64,000 bases of DNA from PGYR01 sp041675005 (GTDB taxonomy: Bacteria; Bacteroidota; Ignavibacteria; Kapaibacteriales; UBA2268), in the NCBI GenBank assembly GCA_041675005.1, contig JBAYUQ010000005.1, forward strand, positions 1 to 64,000, read 5' to 3'. A model generated the notes under the pieces. It was not told the origin of the DNA, searched no databases, and saw only the letters and a program-made list of their open reading frames with translations. This document shows, in pieces, positions 35,411 through 44,841 of the stretch. The position numbers and the translations under genes are program-made. Each line of letters starts with the position of its first letter. Positions within the stretch are counted from its first letter, which is position 1.

Positions 35411-37480
35411 TTATTCATTTGCATATTTAACAGACAACTCATCCTCAAAATCAAATATTTCTAGAGCCAACTTTATTCTATCGAATTTCCCTTTACTATC
35501 AAGATTAGATTCTATAAAATAAGTGTCATTGATTTCCACAGCTTGTCTCAAATCATTTGGCTTTTTTGTTATTGCCAATTTGTCTTTTAAATCAGTTGTA
35601 AAGAAAGATTGTGGTTGCAATTCAAAAAGCTGCGTCATTATGTGCTTGTAGAGTTCACTAACATATCTAGTTTCTATTTTTTGACCAAAGAATACAGCAT
35701 ATTCTAATTTTTTATTTGTTGGCTCATCAGCATCAAAAATATTAGTTTCTGAATGTTCTTCATCAATAATATAATTGACAATTGGCAATGGCCAAATATC
35801 AAAAAACCTTTCCTCCAATTTTTTGCATCTCTTTTTTAAATGATTTACATTCCAATCATTTAATGTAACTAAATCTCGATTAAGCCATAATCTACTAAAT
35901 TTGTAACCTTGTTCGCCACCCTCAATATTCATATCTCTTTTATCTGTGAAATATTTATTTCCAAGTTTTCCATTATTACCAGAAAGTGTAAGATTAGCAA
36001 TAGTATTTAGGTAATTCTCTTTAATTAGTTGGTATTCCTCTTCACCTAGAATAATTTTCCATTTAGGATCTGGGTTTTGAGGGAAAATATGTTCAATTGT
36101 AATTTGTGAATTCCCCTCAATTTTGACAGGTTCCTGATTATTATGGTTTTCAAGTCTCTCAAGAAAATAAGTTCTATTTTTTGATTGAATATTGTATAAA
36201 TCTCTTTCATTCAAATTGTTTATTATTTCATTATCTCTTGGAAATCTCTGTGTTCCTTTCTTACTAATGAGAGAAAGAGCAATTGATTCGTAATAATTAT
36301 CTAAATCTACATCTTCATAAAGCCGCATGAATATTTTGTTCAAAGCATTTGTTGGAAGACCAACAATGAAACGTCGCCAAACAAATGACTGAACTAGCTC
36401 TAAAATCGAGATAAAAATATCTTTTGTTATTCGCGACTCTGAATAGTCTTCGTAAACTTGAAGTAGAAAAGGAAATGAAACATTTATTTCAAGTTTACTT
36501 ATATATCCTAATTGGTTTTTGATTAACTCATCTGATTCAGCAGAAGGGTTTAATAATTTATTATAGTGTTTTGCGAAAGTCTTTACTTCCTTGAGAATAT
36601 TTTCAAGATCATCATAATCAGCTATTGGATAATTGGTTTTAAATTCATGATAGACTTTATTTTTGTTAGGGATTTTCTTGTTTTTGATTGTTAAGAAATC
36701 TCTTATAAAAGCAGAAACTTTGCTTTCATTTGATTGAGTATCTTTTGCAAGTGTTTCAATTACTTCCCAGTATTTTTTATAGATTGAATTCTGTTTATTT
36801 CGATTCAATCCCATCAAAATATAATTTCTTATTAAGTCAGCTTCAGACAGCTCTAAGCCAGTAGAATTTAAACTTTCAAATATTTTTTGCGGATCATCCT
36901 TTTCTCTATCTAGAGAAATTTCAACAAACATTAATTTTCCAAGTCCATCTAATATTACTTTGTAGTTTTCCTCAGATATTTTCCCTTTAAAATAATTATA
37001 ATTTTCAACTAATCTAGCGTACTCATTAAACTCTTCTTTATCATCTCCTCTAAGTAAATATCTAAGTGCCTTGTCATTATTTTCGGTAGGTCGGAGTTTT
37101 AATTTTGCTCCTTCTTCCTCATCGAATTTATTAATTAAGTATTGCTCATTAATTTTGTTTTGTAATTGTTTGTCTTTTAATAGAACGGCAAGTTTATAGA
37201 CAACTAAATATAACAAGGTTATTGTTGTCAGTCTTTGCTGACCATCAATTATTGTCAATTCTCTTATCCCCGAAGCCGAATAAACATCATCGTGTACATA
37301 AACAATACTTCCAATAAAATGAGCACTAATATTACTATTCTGTCCTACTTCAAGAATGTCATCTATGAGTTGCTTGCATTGGGAATGAGTCCAATCATAG
37401 TTTCTCTGATAGACTGGTATAATAAATTGTGTATCACTTTGAGCTAAAAATCTATTTAAATTTATTTCATTTGCTTTCAT
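35411..37480 (-). CDS. GmrSD-type DUF262/DUF1524 nuclease, possible defence protein
   Basis: A 689-aa fused GmrS-GmrD-like protein. DUF262 at about residues 8-210 has FIIPVYQRNYDWT and the nucleotide-site IDGQQRLTT (ParB/Srx-like). The DUF1524 HNH nuclease at about 430-530 has IEHIFPQNP and the NTIANLTLSGNNGKLGN stretch. A further 100-residue C-terminal domain (VSELYKHIMTQLFELQPQSF) is a common add-on in this family and may act in target sensing. Relatives cut DNA with glucosylated hydroxymethylcytosine or other modified phage DNA (type IV restriction). No mobility gene adjoins it. Confidence 0.85.
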   Translation of the reverse strand: MKANEINLNRFLAQSDTQFIIPVYQRNYDWTHSQCKQLIDDILEVGQNSNISAHFIGSIVYVHDDVYSASGIRELTIIDGQQRLTTITLLYLVVYKLAVLLKDKQLQNKINEQYLINKFDEEEGAKLKLRPTENNDKALRYLLRGDDKEEFNEYARLVENYNYFKGKISEENYKVILDGLGKLMFVEISLDREKDDPQKIFESLNSTGLELSEADLIRNYILMGLNRNKQNSIYKKYWEVIETLAKDTQSNESKVSAFIRDFLTIKNKKIPNKNKVYHEFKTNYPIADYDDLENILKEVKTFAKHYNKLLNPSAESDELIKNQLGYISKLEINVSFPFLLQVYEDYSESRITKDIFISILELVQSFVWRRFIVGLPTNALNKIFMRLYEDVDLDNYYESIALSLISKKGTQRFPRDNEIINNLNERDLYNIQSKNRTYFLERLENHNNQEPVKIEGNSQITIEHIFPQNPDPKWKIILGEEEYQLIKENYLNTIANLTLSGNNGKLGNKYFTDKRDMNIEGGEQGYKFSRLWLNRDLVTLNDWNVNHLKKRCKKLEERFFDIWPLPIVNYIIDEEHSETNIFDADEPTNKKLEYAVFFGQKIETRYVSELYKHIMTQLFELQPQSFFTTDLKDKLAITKKPNDLRQAVEINDTYFIESNLDSKGKFDRIKLALEIFDFEDELSVKYANE

Positions 37481-37517
37481 TTTACCAACTTAAATTTTGC
37501 TAAATCTTCACTACTAA

Positions 37518-39011
37518 TTATACTAACCCCTCACCCTCACTATTCTTACGCTCTACCGGTTTCGTTTTCACTTTGGGTTTAGCAGTTGGCTTTGGTTCTT
37601 CCGCCGCAGGTTCTTCGATAGTAGGGTTGTCCAAGTCTTTGCCTTTTAGATAATCTGGTAGTTGCATACCAGCCATGTTGAACATCTCTTGTAGTGGCGG
37701 TACTGATTTGTACAGCCCAGATATAAAGTTGGAAGTAGAAGTTTTACCGTCTGCTCCTCCGCCATTTTCCCAAACAGTTATCTTATCTATTTTGATATTC
37801 TTGATTGCGTCTGCCTGAGTTTTAACTAGTTCTGGTAGCTTATCAGCTATGAGCAATAGTACAGCATCTTTGGAATTGTTGCCAGCTGCTTTTACTATTC
37901 TATCCAAACCTTCGGCTTGTTTAGTTAGTATTTCAAACATACCTTTTGCTTCTGCTTCTTTTCTCATGAATATCGCATCGGCTTCCCCTTTAGCAATTCT
38001 TCTAATTTTTTCTGCTGCCGCTTCTGCGTCTATTTCTATTTTTCGTTTGTCTATTTGAGCGGGAACAATTATGTCTGCACCTTGCTCTGCTTCTTTACGT
38101 TTTGCTCTTGCGTCTTCCGCTATTTTCTCTGCAGCGTACGACTCTTCTAGTGCCTTTGCAGCTTGTACTTTTTCAGATGCATCAGCTATTCTACTAGCTT
38201 CGGCTTCTCTGGCTCTTCTTTCTGCATCCGAATGTGCAACCTGTATTTTGGCTGTGTTTTCACCTTCTACTGCTTTGGCATTAGCAGCAGCAACCTGTAC
38301 TCTCTGGTCTTGCAATGCTTGCGCTTGTCCGATTGCACCATCTCTATCTTTCTGTGCAACAGAGATAATGGCATCGTTTATAGCTTTCGCAGCAGCTTCT
38401 TTACCCAATGCCTCGATGTACCCAGATACATCGTGTATATCCGTGATGTTCACGTTTATTAGCTTTAGTCCTACTTTCTTTAGCTCTTCTTCTACACTGT
38501 GTGTGATATGCGATAGGAATTTGTCCCTGTCTGTGTTGATTTCCTCAATATCCATAGACGCTACTACCAAACGCAATTGACCGAATATAATCTCTTGAGC
38601 TAGCTCTTGAATCATATCTTGGTTCAATCCCAAAAGTCTCTCGGCAGCATTTTGCATAACGCTTGGCTCTGTAGAAACCCCAATCGTAAAACGAGAAGGT
38701 ACATTCACACGAATGTTTTGCTTACTCAGAGCGTTAGTCAAATTCACTTCTATAGAAATCGGAGTCAAATATAGGAACGAATAATCTTGGATTATTGGCC
38801 ATATAAAAGCCGCTCCACCGTGTACACACTTAGCTGAAGTGTCGCCACCAGTTTTACCATAGACTACTAATATTCTATCTGAAGGACAACGCTTGTACCT
38901 CCTGAACATAGAGAAAAGAAAAACGACGAATATTAGTACTACGGCAAGTACTAGGGAAACACCTGAAGCTCCTGTGTCAGAAGCCAGCAAAAGGCAATGT
39001 AAAGTATTCAT
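37518..39011 (-). CDS. floT: Flotillin-like SPFH protein
   Basis: Membrane scaffold protein. An N-terminal hydrophobic hairpin or span (residues about 14-36) is followed by the SPFH domain (about 45-220) and a long Ala/Glu-rich coiled coil (about 230-370) with repeated AEA/EAE stretches. The C-terminal oligomerisation part is followed by a Pro/Lys-rich tail. The length of 497 aa and the NfeD partner gene directly upstream match the Bacillus YuaG-YuaF pair, which organises membrane microdomains. Confidence 0.92.
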   Translation of the reverse strand: MNTLHCLLLASDTGASGVSLVLAVVLIFVVFLFSMFRRYKRCPSDRILVVYGKTGGDTSAKCVHGGAAFIWPIIQDYSFLYLTPISIEVNLTNALSKQNIRVNVPSRFTIGVSTEPSVMQNAAERLLGLNQDMIQELAQEIIFGQLRLVVASMDIEEINTDRDKFLSHITHSVEEELKKVGLKLINVNITDIHDVSGYIEALGKEAAAKAINDAIISVAQKDRDGAIGQAQALQDQRVQVAAANAKAVEGENTAKIQVAHSDAERRAREAEASRIADASEKVQAAKALEESYAAEKIAEDARAKRKEAEQGADIIVPAQIDKRKIEIDAEAAAEKIRRIAKGEADAIFMRKEAEAKGMFEILTKQAEGLDRIVKAAGNNSKDAVLLLIADKLPELVKTQADAIKNIKIDKITVWENGGGADGKTSTSNFISGLYKSVPPLQEMFNMAGMQLPDYLKGKDLDNPTIEEPAAEEPKPTAKPKVKTKPVERKNSEGEGLV

Positions 39012-39025
39012 AATGCTCTATAGTT

Positions 39026-39604
39026 TTATTTGGTTAATTTTTCTACTAATAATAATTCGGAGCTCACCACTTCTGTGACTCTAATTATAGTTGATGTTTT
39101 TAAATCTTCATCGGCATCGGTAATTGCTTCTAATTCACGCAAACTACCCTGCACTTTTATTTGTATCTTACCCATTTTAGAACGATTGGCACCTATTGGT
39201 ATGTAAACTTCGCCAACTGCTCCTATCGCATTTTCTATTTTCAAGGTCCCAGATTCGGCCATTTTCCCCATCCAATAAAACAGGAGCGAGGTCAAAAACA
39301 TCATAGCCAAACCAGCAGCAGTAGAAATGATAATAGTAGGAATATCCGATAATCCATTATCTAAGCAGGTAATACCAGTCCACCCGAAAATAGTGAAAAA
39401 AGCTATTACGTTTTTGAAGGTAAAAAACTGAGATCCAATTCCACCGTGATCTCCATCTGCTACGTCTATTTCAGACTCTAAGTCTGCATCGCCACCACCA
39501 ACAAAGGTGATAATAAATATAACCACAAATAGAGCCGAACCTATTAAGGCAACATACCAATAAGCTTGCTCGAGTGTGGTCATTCCACTAAAAAATTCAT
39601 TCAT
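39026..39604 (-). CDS. NfeD-like membrane protein (YuaF type), flotillin partner
   Basis: A 192-aa protein with three to four spans (about residues 14-36, 65-82 and 90-112) and a C-terminal OB-fold domain (GAVGEVYIPIGANRSKMGKI). NfeD-like proteins with this layout are encoded next to flotillins and colocalise with them. The stop lies 14 bp before the flotillin ATG, so the two form an operon. Confidence 0.88.
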   Translation of the reverse strand: MNEFFSGMTTLEQAYWYVALIGSALFVVIFIITFVGGGDADLESEIDVADGDHGGIGSQFFTFKNVIAFFTIFGWTGITCLDNGLSDIPTIIISTAAGLAMMFLTSLLFYWMGKMAESGTLKIENAIGAVGEVYIPIGANRSKMGKIQIKVQGSLRELEAITDADEDLKTSTIIRVTEVVSSELLLVEKLTK

Positions 39605-39712
39605 ATCATTTTATCAGTTTTGTGATTATCGAATATAGAGAATTTTTTTGGATTATAGGTGAGAATTTTTCATTCGGTCGATTAATTTTTATGTGGAGGG
39701 ATTGAAGTGAGG

Positions 39713-39755
39713 TAAACTATCAAAACTTGCAAAATTTACAAGTTTTGATAGTTTA
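39713..39755. repeat. Perfect 17-bp inverted repeat
   Basis: Arms TAAACTATCAAAACTTG (39713-39729) and its exact reverse complement (39739-39755) flank a nine-base loop. It lies between the 3' end of the DUF2130 gene and the start of the NfeD gene. No T-run follows on the minus strand, so it is not a standard terminator; the low G+C and perfect arms suggest a short palindromic mobile repeat. Confidence 0.8.
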
Positions 39756-39776
39756 AAGTGTGATTACTTGTTTCAT

Positions 39777-41033
39777 TTACTTGTCCTTACCACCTAGTGC
39801 ATCGAACTTTGCCGTCATAGTAGGGTTACCGTGGGTAAGCTTTTTTATAGTTAGGTCTTCAGCTTTGTTATTTGCTAAACGTAAATTATTCTCAGAAGAC
39901 TGTAGTGCTGCTTTTGTCTTTTCTAGATGAGATATAGTCTTATCTATTTCATCAATTGCTAGGTTGAATTTACGACTTGCAAGATCATAATTTCTTGCAA
40001 ATCCCTCTTTGAATGCGTCTATTTTTTCTTCGAAATTTGTGATGTCAACGTTCTGGTTTTTAACCAAAGCTAATTCGGCTTTGTATTGCATCGATTTCAT
40101 AGCAGCGTTGCGGAGGAGTGTGATAATCTGAATGAAGAACTGAGGGCGAACTACATACATTTTTGGGTAGCGGTGAGATACGTCAACTATCCCCATATTA
40201 TAGTACTCGCTGTCCGCTTCTAATAGCGATACGAGAACAGCATATTCGCATTTCTTTTGGGTGCGGTCTTTGTCCAATTCTTTCAGAAAATCTTCATTTT
40301 TCTTCTTAGTTGCTGTTTCGTCACTTTCGTTTTTCATCTCGAACATTATTGAGATTATTTCATTGCCTGCATCGTCGGTTTCCTTGTAAATATAGTCACC
40401 CTTGCTACCTGAACTAGAATCATTATCTTTCTCGAAATATGCATTTTGGAATGCAGTTGAGCGAAGTTTATTGAACTCATTTTCGCAATGCAACTCTAGA
40501 GTCTCACCTATCATTTTGGTAGATAGTTTGAGCTTCATGTCCTTGTATCGCTCTATCATCTCGTCTTTCGACTTCAACTCAATATCATACTTTTCCTTTA
40601 TAGAAACTTCACGAAGTGCCATCTCTTGCTCTTTGCTCTGGAGCTTGTTCTTGTACTCGTCACGCTCTTTTTCCACGATATTTAGAGCTTCGGTTACGGC
40701 TAGTTTTTTCTCTAATTCCCAGCTCTCTATTTTAGCTTTCATTTCTGCTATTTGGGATTCTTTTTTCGCTAACTGATCGGCAAGATCGCGTTCACTTTTA
40801 GCTTTCAGTTCAGCTATTAGTGAATCTTTTCTGGCAATGTCCTCTTGCATGGAGTTTTTGAGGTTGGCTTCGGCAAGTCTAACGGCGTTCGTTTTTTCAT
40901 TTTCTGCAATAACAAGTCTGTCGTGCAGCTCTTTCTCAAATTGGTCATCGCGCACTTGCTTTAGTATGTCAGCGAATCCAGCTTCATCGACTCTGAAAGT
41001 CTTTTGACAATGTGGGCATATAATGTCTTTCAT
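39777..41033 (-). CDS. DUF2130 domain protein with N-terminal zinc ribbon and coiled coil
   Basis: A 418-aa cytosolic protein. The start MKDIICPHCQKTF carries a CxxC and precedes a coiled coil (residues about 30-165, charged heptads). The DUF2130 domain follows (ETLELHCENEFNKLRSTAFQ, then DEAGNEIISIMFEMKNE-like core), a fold with a PD-(D/E)XK-like look (D..., FEMKNE), and a second helical tail. Function unknown. The ATG at 41033 starts at the zinc ribbon; a TTG 33 bp upstream lacks support. 45 bp separate it from the RluA-like gene upstream. Confidence 0.85.
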   Translation of the reverse strand: MKDIICPHCQKTFRVDEAGFADILKQVRDDQFEKELHDRLVIAENEKTNAVRLAEANLKNSMQEDIARKDSLIAELKAKSERDLADQLAKKESQIAEMKAKIESWELEKKLAVTEALNIVEKERDEYKNKLQSKEQEMALREVSIKEKYDIELKSKDEMIERYKDMKLKLSTKMIGETLELHCENEFNKLRSTAFQNAYFEKDNDSSSGSKGDYIYKETDDAGNEIISIMFEMKNESDETATKKKNEDFLKELDKDRTQKKCEYAVLVSLLEADSEYYNMGIVDVSHRYPKMYVVRPQFFIQIITLLRNAAMKSMQYKAELALVKNQNVDITNFEEKIDAFKEGFARNYDLASRKFNLAIDEIDKTISHLEKTKAALQSSENNLRLANNKAEDLTIKKLTHGNPTMTAKFDALGGKDK

Positions 41034-41078
41034 ATTGATTATGGTTTTTGTTTTAAATTTTGCCAAATAATATACTTT

Positions 41079-41786
41079 TTATATTCTAACCAGAGTTTTA
41101 AAATAAGTTGGTATCTCTGTCTGGAAAGTCATATCATCTTTCGTATATGGATGTCTGATAGTAAGTGAGCCGGAATGAAGAGCCAGTCTTTGAGCACCTT
41201 TACCCTTATTCCCGTATAATTTGTCACCAACAATCGGATGACCAAATTCAGAAAAATGAACACGGATTTGATGTTTTCTTCCAGTAAGTAGATTTATTTC
41301 CAGCATACTATATCTAGTAGATTCGACTACTACTTTGTAGCGAGTTTTGGAAAATTTTGCTTTTTCAGAATCATCTTTAGACGATACCTTAAAGTCCCTA
41401 TCTTCCAATAGCTCTGACGAAATTATTCCATCTTTTTCTTCAAGTTTGCCGTGCACTACTGCATAATATGTTTTACTGAAATGCTGCCAATGTTCCTGCA
41501 AAAAATTCTTTGCATTTTGGTTTTTAGCAAAGACTAGAATCCCTGAAGTATCTTTATCAAGACGGTGAACAATAAAAATACGATTTTTTGATCGTGCAAT
41601 TCCTTTTCTAACATAATCAGTCAGTAGAAAGTAAGCCGTTTTTTCTTTCTCTCTTTCTGTCCCCATAGTCAACAGCCCAGCTACTTTATCGACTACTATT
41701 ATATCATGGTCTTCATATAGAATTGAAAGACCTTTTGGTTGGTGCTTCTTTGATGGCTTTTTAAAACTTTGTTTTTTTTCTGTCAT
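41079..41786 (-). CDS. RluA-family pseudouridine synthase
   Basis: Isomerises uridine to pseudouridine in rRNA or tRNA. The catalytic motif HRLDKDTSGILVF carries the essential aspartate near residue 77, and GRKHQIRVHFSEFGHPIVGD is the second family block. The length of 235 aa is short and lacks an S4 domain, as in RluA, RluC-core or TruC types; the exact target cannot be assigned. The N-terminus is very basic (KKQSFKKPSKKHQ). Confidence 0.88.
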   Translation of the reverse strand: MTEKKQSFKKPSKKHQPKGLSILYEDHDIIVVDKVAGLLTMGTEREKEKTAYFLLTDYVRKGIARSKNRIFIVHRLDKDTSGILVFAKNQNAKNFLQEHWQHFSKTYYAVVHGKLEEKDGIISSELLEDRDFKVSSKDDSEKAKFSKTRYKVVVESTRYSMLEINLLTGRKHQIRVHFSEFGHPIVGDKLYGNKGKGAQRLALHSGSLTIRHPYTKDDMTFQTEIPTYFKTLVRI

Positions 41787-41911
41787 TTTAATTCGACTTT
41801 TTTAATTCGGGTAAGATTGATTATCATAATACGAATATACGACATTCGTATAAATGATTAACAAAGATAGACAATTACTGACCGAATTGGAGCGAAAATC
41901 AAACACTCTAC

Positions 41912-42532
41912 TCACAGTTTTCTAAAACTACAAAAAACGAAGTTCTGGATAGAGCCAGATGGTGTCTTGTGGTCAATTATTTTGCAATCAATTTTCTCGA
42001 AAAGCTTACCAAATAGGTCGGTCATTGTCTTTTCAGAGTATTGCTTAATATCAATACCGCTACATTGCTTTGGACCTTGTTCGGAGAATGTACCGTTTAC
42101 TAAAATGCCATTCGGAGTGATATTCTGATGTGCGGTTTCTATGTAGGATGAGGTTTCTTGCTCATTAGTTAGGAAGTGGAATGCAGCTCGGTCGTGCCAG
42201 AAGTCGTATTGCTCAGGTGGGGTGAAATCAGAAGCATCAGCAACTATCCATTTGACTTCGCTTGCTCGCGTACCTAGTCGCTGCTTTGCCCTCTCAATAG
42301 CTGCTGCCGAGATGTCGAGTACTGTAATATCTATATATCCAAGCTCTAATAAATGGTCAACCAAAAAGCTATCGCCACCTCCAACGTCAATTATCTTAGC
42401 AGTTTTAGGAACATCGAATTGATGGAAGAATCCCAACGAAGTATTAGGAGTCGGCTGAAACCAACTAACCTCTGTTAGCTCTTTTGTCTGGTATATATTC
42501 TCCCAGTGTTCTTTGCGGTTGAGGTTATTCAT
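41912..42532 (-). CDS. Class I SAM-dependent methyltransferase
   Basis: A 206-aa protein with opening NRKEHWENIYQTKELTEVSW, motif I IIDVGGGDSFLVDHL, an acidic residue after strand 2 (VLDIS) and the WHDRAAFHFLT motif typical of a Bacteroidota/Proteobacteria family resembling thiopurine and thiol methyltransferases. The substrate is unknown. It lies just outside the arsenic island but has no arsenite-methylating (ArsM) cysteine set, so I do not link it to arsenic. Confidence 0.82.
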   Translation of the reverse strand: MNNLNRKEHWENIYQTKELTEVSWFQPTPNTSLGFFHQFDVPKTAKIIDVGGGDSFLVDHLLELGYIDITVLDISAAAIERAKQRLGTRASEVKWIVADASDFTPPEQYDFWHDRAAFHFLTNEQETSSYIETAHQNITPNGILVNGTFSEQGPKQCSGIDIKQYSEKTMTDLFGKLFEKIDCKIIDHKTPSGSIQNFVFCSFRKL

Positions 42533-42713
42533 TGCTTTTTGATTCTTTTTGGTTAGATCAATGATGGATTAACTCCGCAAAATATACTTAATTTCGATAA
42601 TCTACAACTAAAACATAAATAGTCTAGAATCTACATTATATAAAGTCAAAGGGGGGGGTGGCTTTGCAAGACTTTTGAAAAGAGGATTGTGAGTTAGATA
42701 TTGATGCTTTCAA

Positions 42714-43427
42714 TTATTGGCATTTTGATTTATTTTTATTTAGAATATCTGTTTTAATAAAATCATTTTTTAATACAGGGTTCCATTTAAAATTTACAAG
42801 TTCTGAGACTATAAAATTGTCATTAGCTTCGGTTGAAAGTAATTTAGTAGCAAACTTTTCTTCTAAGTATTTCAACTTTTCTAAATCACAAGGAGGCAAT
42901 ATTCCTTGTATTGCTTTTGCTCCCATTTCATCTATTTCTAATGGTTTAATTCCTGGTCTCATCTGAACTTTAACAGCTCTATTATTGTCCTTTCTTTGAA
43001 TTATATAAAACCCGTTATCAATAGAATTATCAACATAAAAAGAGTTGTATTGATACCTACCTCCTGTTATATAAATAGCGACATCCGTTAGGCAAGGAGA
43101 ACTTTTACTTACTATTCTCGTGTTTGTCCTATCTATAATACCTTCAGGATAGAGTACATTCAACCCCTCTTGAATTCCTAAAAAACCTTGTACAAGACCG
43201 TCACATAAATGCCCATGAAATTTTTCTAAATCTTGAAGATTTATATCATGTTCTAAAGCCAATCTTCCTTTAGAGAAATCTGTATCTAATACTCTAATAA
43301 TAGGCAAGTTTGTTTCTTTAACACTGTTAGTAGTACCCGTTTGGTTTTTTGAATTAGACTGACAACCAAATAGTGAAAAAACGATTATTATTATATAGAT
43401 TACTTTTTTAGTCATTATCATTTTCAT
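42714..43427 (-). CDS. FmdE-domain lipoprotein at the end of the arsenic operon
   Basis: A 237-aa protein with lipoprotein signal (VIYIIIIVFSLFGC) and an FmdE-like domain: FHGHLCDGLVQGFLGIQEGL with the HxHxC element near residue 70, then a cysteine in SPCLTDVAIYITGG. FmdE-type domains bind metal and occur outside methanogens with unknown roles. The ATG at 43427 has a GGAAC site and retains the signal; another in-frame ATG lies at 43457. It is the last gene of an 11-gene minus-strand run, 40 bp after the CMD-like gene. A surface arsenic- or metal-binding role is a guess from position. Confidence 0.75.
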   Translation of the reverse strand: MKMIMTKKVIYIIIIVFSLFGCQSNSKNQTGTTNSVKETNLPIIRVLDTDFSKGRLALEHDINLQDLEKFHGHLCDGLVQGFLGIQEGLNVLYPEGIIDRTNTRIVSKSSPCLTDVAIYITGGRYQYNSFYVDNSIDNGFYIIQRKDNNRAVKVQMRPGIKPLEIDEMGAKAIQGILPPCDLEKLKYLEEKFATKLLSTEANDNFIVSELVNFKWNPVLKNDFIKTDILNKNKSKCQ

Positions 43428-43467
43428 CTTAGTTCCGAATACTATAGTGTTAAGCATGTATATAATA

Positions 43468-43842
43468 TTACTTTTTTAAATGTTCAAATACTATATCTGC
43501 ATTACCAACAACTCTTGTTGCCTCTGCAAAGCGAGTAATTTTAACAGTCTCAAGAATCTTTTCATTAGAAATATCCTGAACTTTAGCTTTGTTCATCATC
43601 GCTTCTATACAAGCACGACTTCCAGTTGCCAATGCTACACCTAAATAAATAAGCGTTCTTGTTTCTGCATCTAAAGCCCCATTATTGGGTTGAGCAAATG
43701 CACTGCTATGAGCGTGTTCGAATACTAGTTCAGGCATTACTTCACCTGCTAGTTCAATAGATCTAGGCAATTTACCGTCCATTGCTTTTGACATCATTTG
43801 TAGTACTTGATCTACTGTTGGTTGTTTTTCTTTAGTTTTCAT
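43468..43842 (-). CDS. Carboxymuconolactone decarboxylase (AhpD-like) family protein
   Basis: A 124-aa all-helical protein of the CMD fold (LDAETRTLIYLGVALATGSR, then ACIEAMMNKAKV). Active family members carry E...CxxC...H; here only the second cysteine of the pair is visible and the histidine position is Asn, so peroxidase activity of the AhpD kind is doubtful. CMD-like genes recur in arsenic clusters of other bacteria. It sits 21 bp after the permease gene. Confidence 0.8.
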   Translation of the reverse strand: MKTKEKQPTVDQVLQMMSKAMDGKLPRSIELAGEVMPELVFEHAHSSAFAQPNNGALDAETRTLIYLGVALATGSRACIEAMMNKAKVQDISNEKILETVKITRFAEATRVVGNADIVFEHLKK

Positions 43843-43863
43843 TTTTTTAGTACTCTTATTTGT

Positions 43864-44841
43864 TTATAATAATATGTTAAATAAATAGCCCGAAATGATG
43901 ATGCAGAGAGTCACAACGCTGAAGAAGATGACAATTAGCTTCACCGTCATTACTTTTTTTAGTAGCATTGCTTCTGGTAATGATAGCCCCACAACGCCCA
44001 TCATGAAAGCGATTGCAGTTCCTAGTGGTATTCCTTTTGCAACTAAAACTTGCACTACTGGTAGTATCCCCGATGCGTTAGAGTACATCGGTACTGCTAA
44101 TATAGTAGCGATTGGTACAGCAAATAGATTGTCTTTATCCATATATTGTTCGAAGAATCCTTCGGGTATATAACCGTGCATTAGTCCGCCTATAGCGATT
44201 CCAACGATAACATAGGGGACAATACCTTTGATAATCGTTAATACCTCTTTCCAGATTACAGGTAGTCTTTGGGTTAGTGTTTGTTTCTCTGCTACAAAAG
44301 CATCTTGTTCTCTTTGTGCATTTGCCAACACTTCCTTCACCCATGGTGTTAGGTAAGTTTCTAGATTCAATTTCTGTAGAATTGCCCCCGAAATAGTACC
44401 TAATAACACACCACTTATGACATAGATAACGGTCGTTTTTAGGCCGAATAAACCGATGAAAAGCCCTATTGCTACTTCATTAACTAGTGGCGAAGTAATC
44501 AGAAATGAGAAGGTAACTCCAAGTGGTATGCCACCTCGCACAAAGCCAATAAACAGTGGAACAGATGAGCAAGAACAGAACGGAGTTACTACTCCAAATA
44601 GACTTGCCATTAGGTATTCCAAGCCATATAATTTGTGTCTCGAAAGATAGTTCTTGACCTTGTCAATTGGGAAATAACTGTTGACTATTCCCATAAAGAA
44701 TATGACGACAAAAAGTAGTAATAGAATCTTTGCTGAGTCATAGATAAAGAAATTGAGCGCCTCAGCCAAATGCTGACCACGACTCAAATCAAAAATATCA
44801 TAGACTAGCCAATCCGCTATATTTTGTATCCAATCAAACAT
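43864..44841 (-). CDS. arsP: ArsP-type permease (organoarsenical efflux)
   Basis: A 325-aa inner-membrane transporter of the ArsP/DUF318 permease family, about eight spans. The signature VTPFCSCSSVPLFIGFVRGG carries the vicinal cysteines used to bind trivalent arsenicals. Characterised ArsP exports methylarsenite and aromatic arsenicals. The ATG at 44841 is preferred; the frame also opens at a TTG 6 bp upstream. The gene overlaps osmC by 8 bp (ATGTTTGA), so translation is coupled. Related permeases may move other metals, so the substrate rests on the operon. Confidence 0.85.
   Translation of the reverse strand: MFDWIQNIADWLVYDIFDLSRGQHLAEALNFFIYDSAKILLLLFVVIFFMGIVNSYFPIDKVKNYLSRHKLYGLEYLMASLFGVVTPFCSCSSVPLFIGFVRGGIPLGVTFSFLITSPLVNEVAIGLFIGLFGLKTTVIYVISGVLLGTISGAILQKLNLETYLTPWVKEVLANAQREQDAFVAEKQTLTQRLPVIWKEVLTIIKGIVPYVIVGIAIGGLMHGYIPEGFFEQYMDKDNLFAVPIATILAVPMYSNASGILPVVQVLVAKGIPLGTAIAFMMGVVGLSLPEAMLLKKVMTVKLIVIFFSVVTLCIIISGYLFNILL

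Noticed and set aside
38071..38580. 169-codon plus-strand frame
   Set aside because: Antisense to the Ala/Glu-rich coiled coil of the flotillin gene; composition explains the open frame.
41912..42532. Arsenite methyltransferase (ArsM) next to the arsenic island
   Set aside because: The methyltransferase lacks the conserved cysteine set of ArsM and matches another SAM-methyltransferase family.
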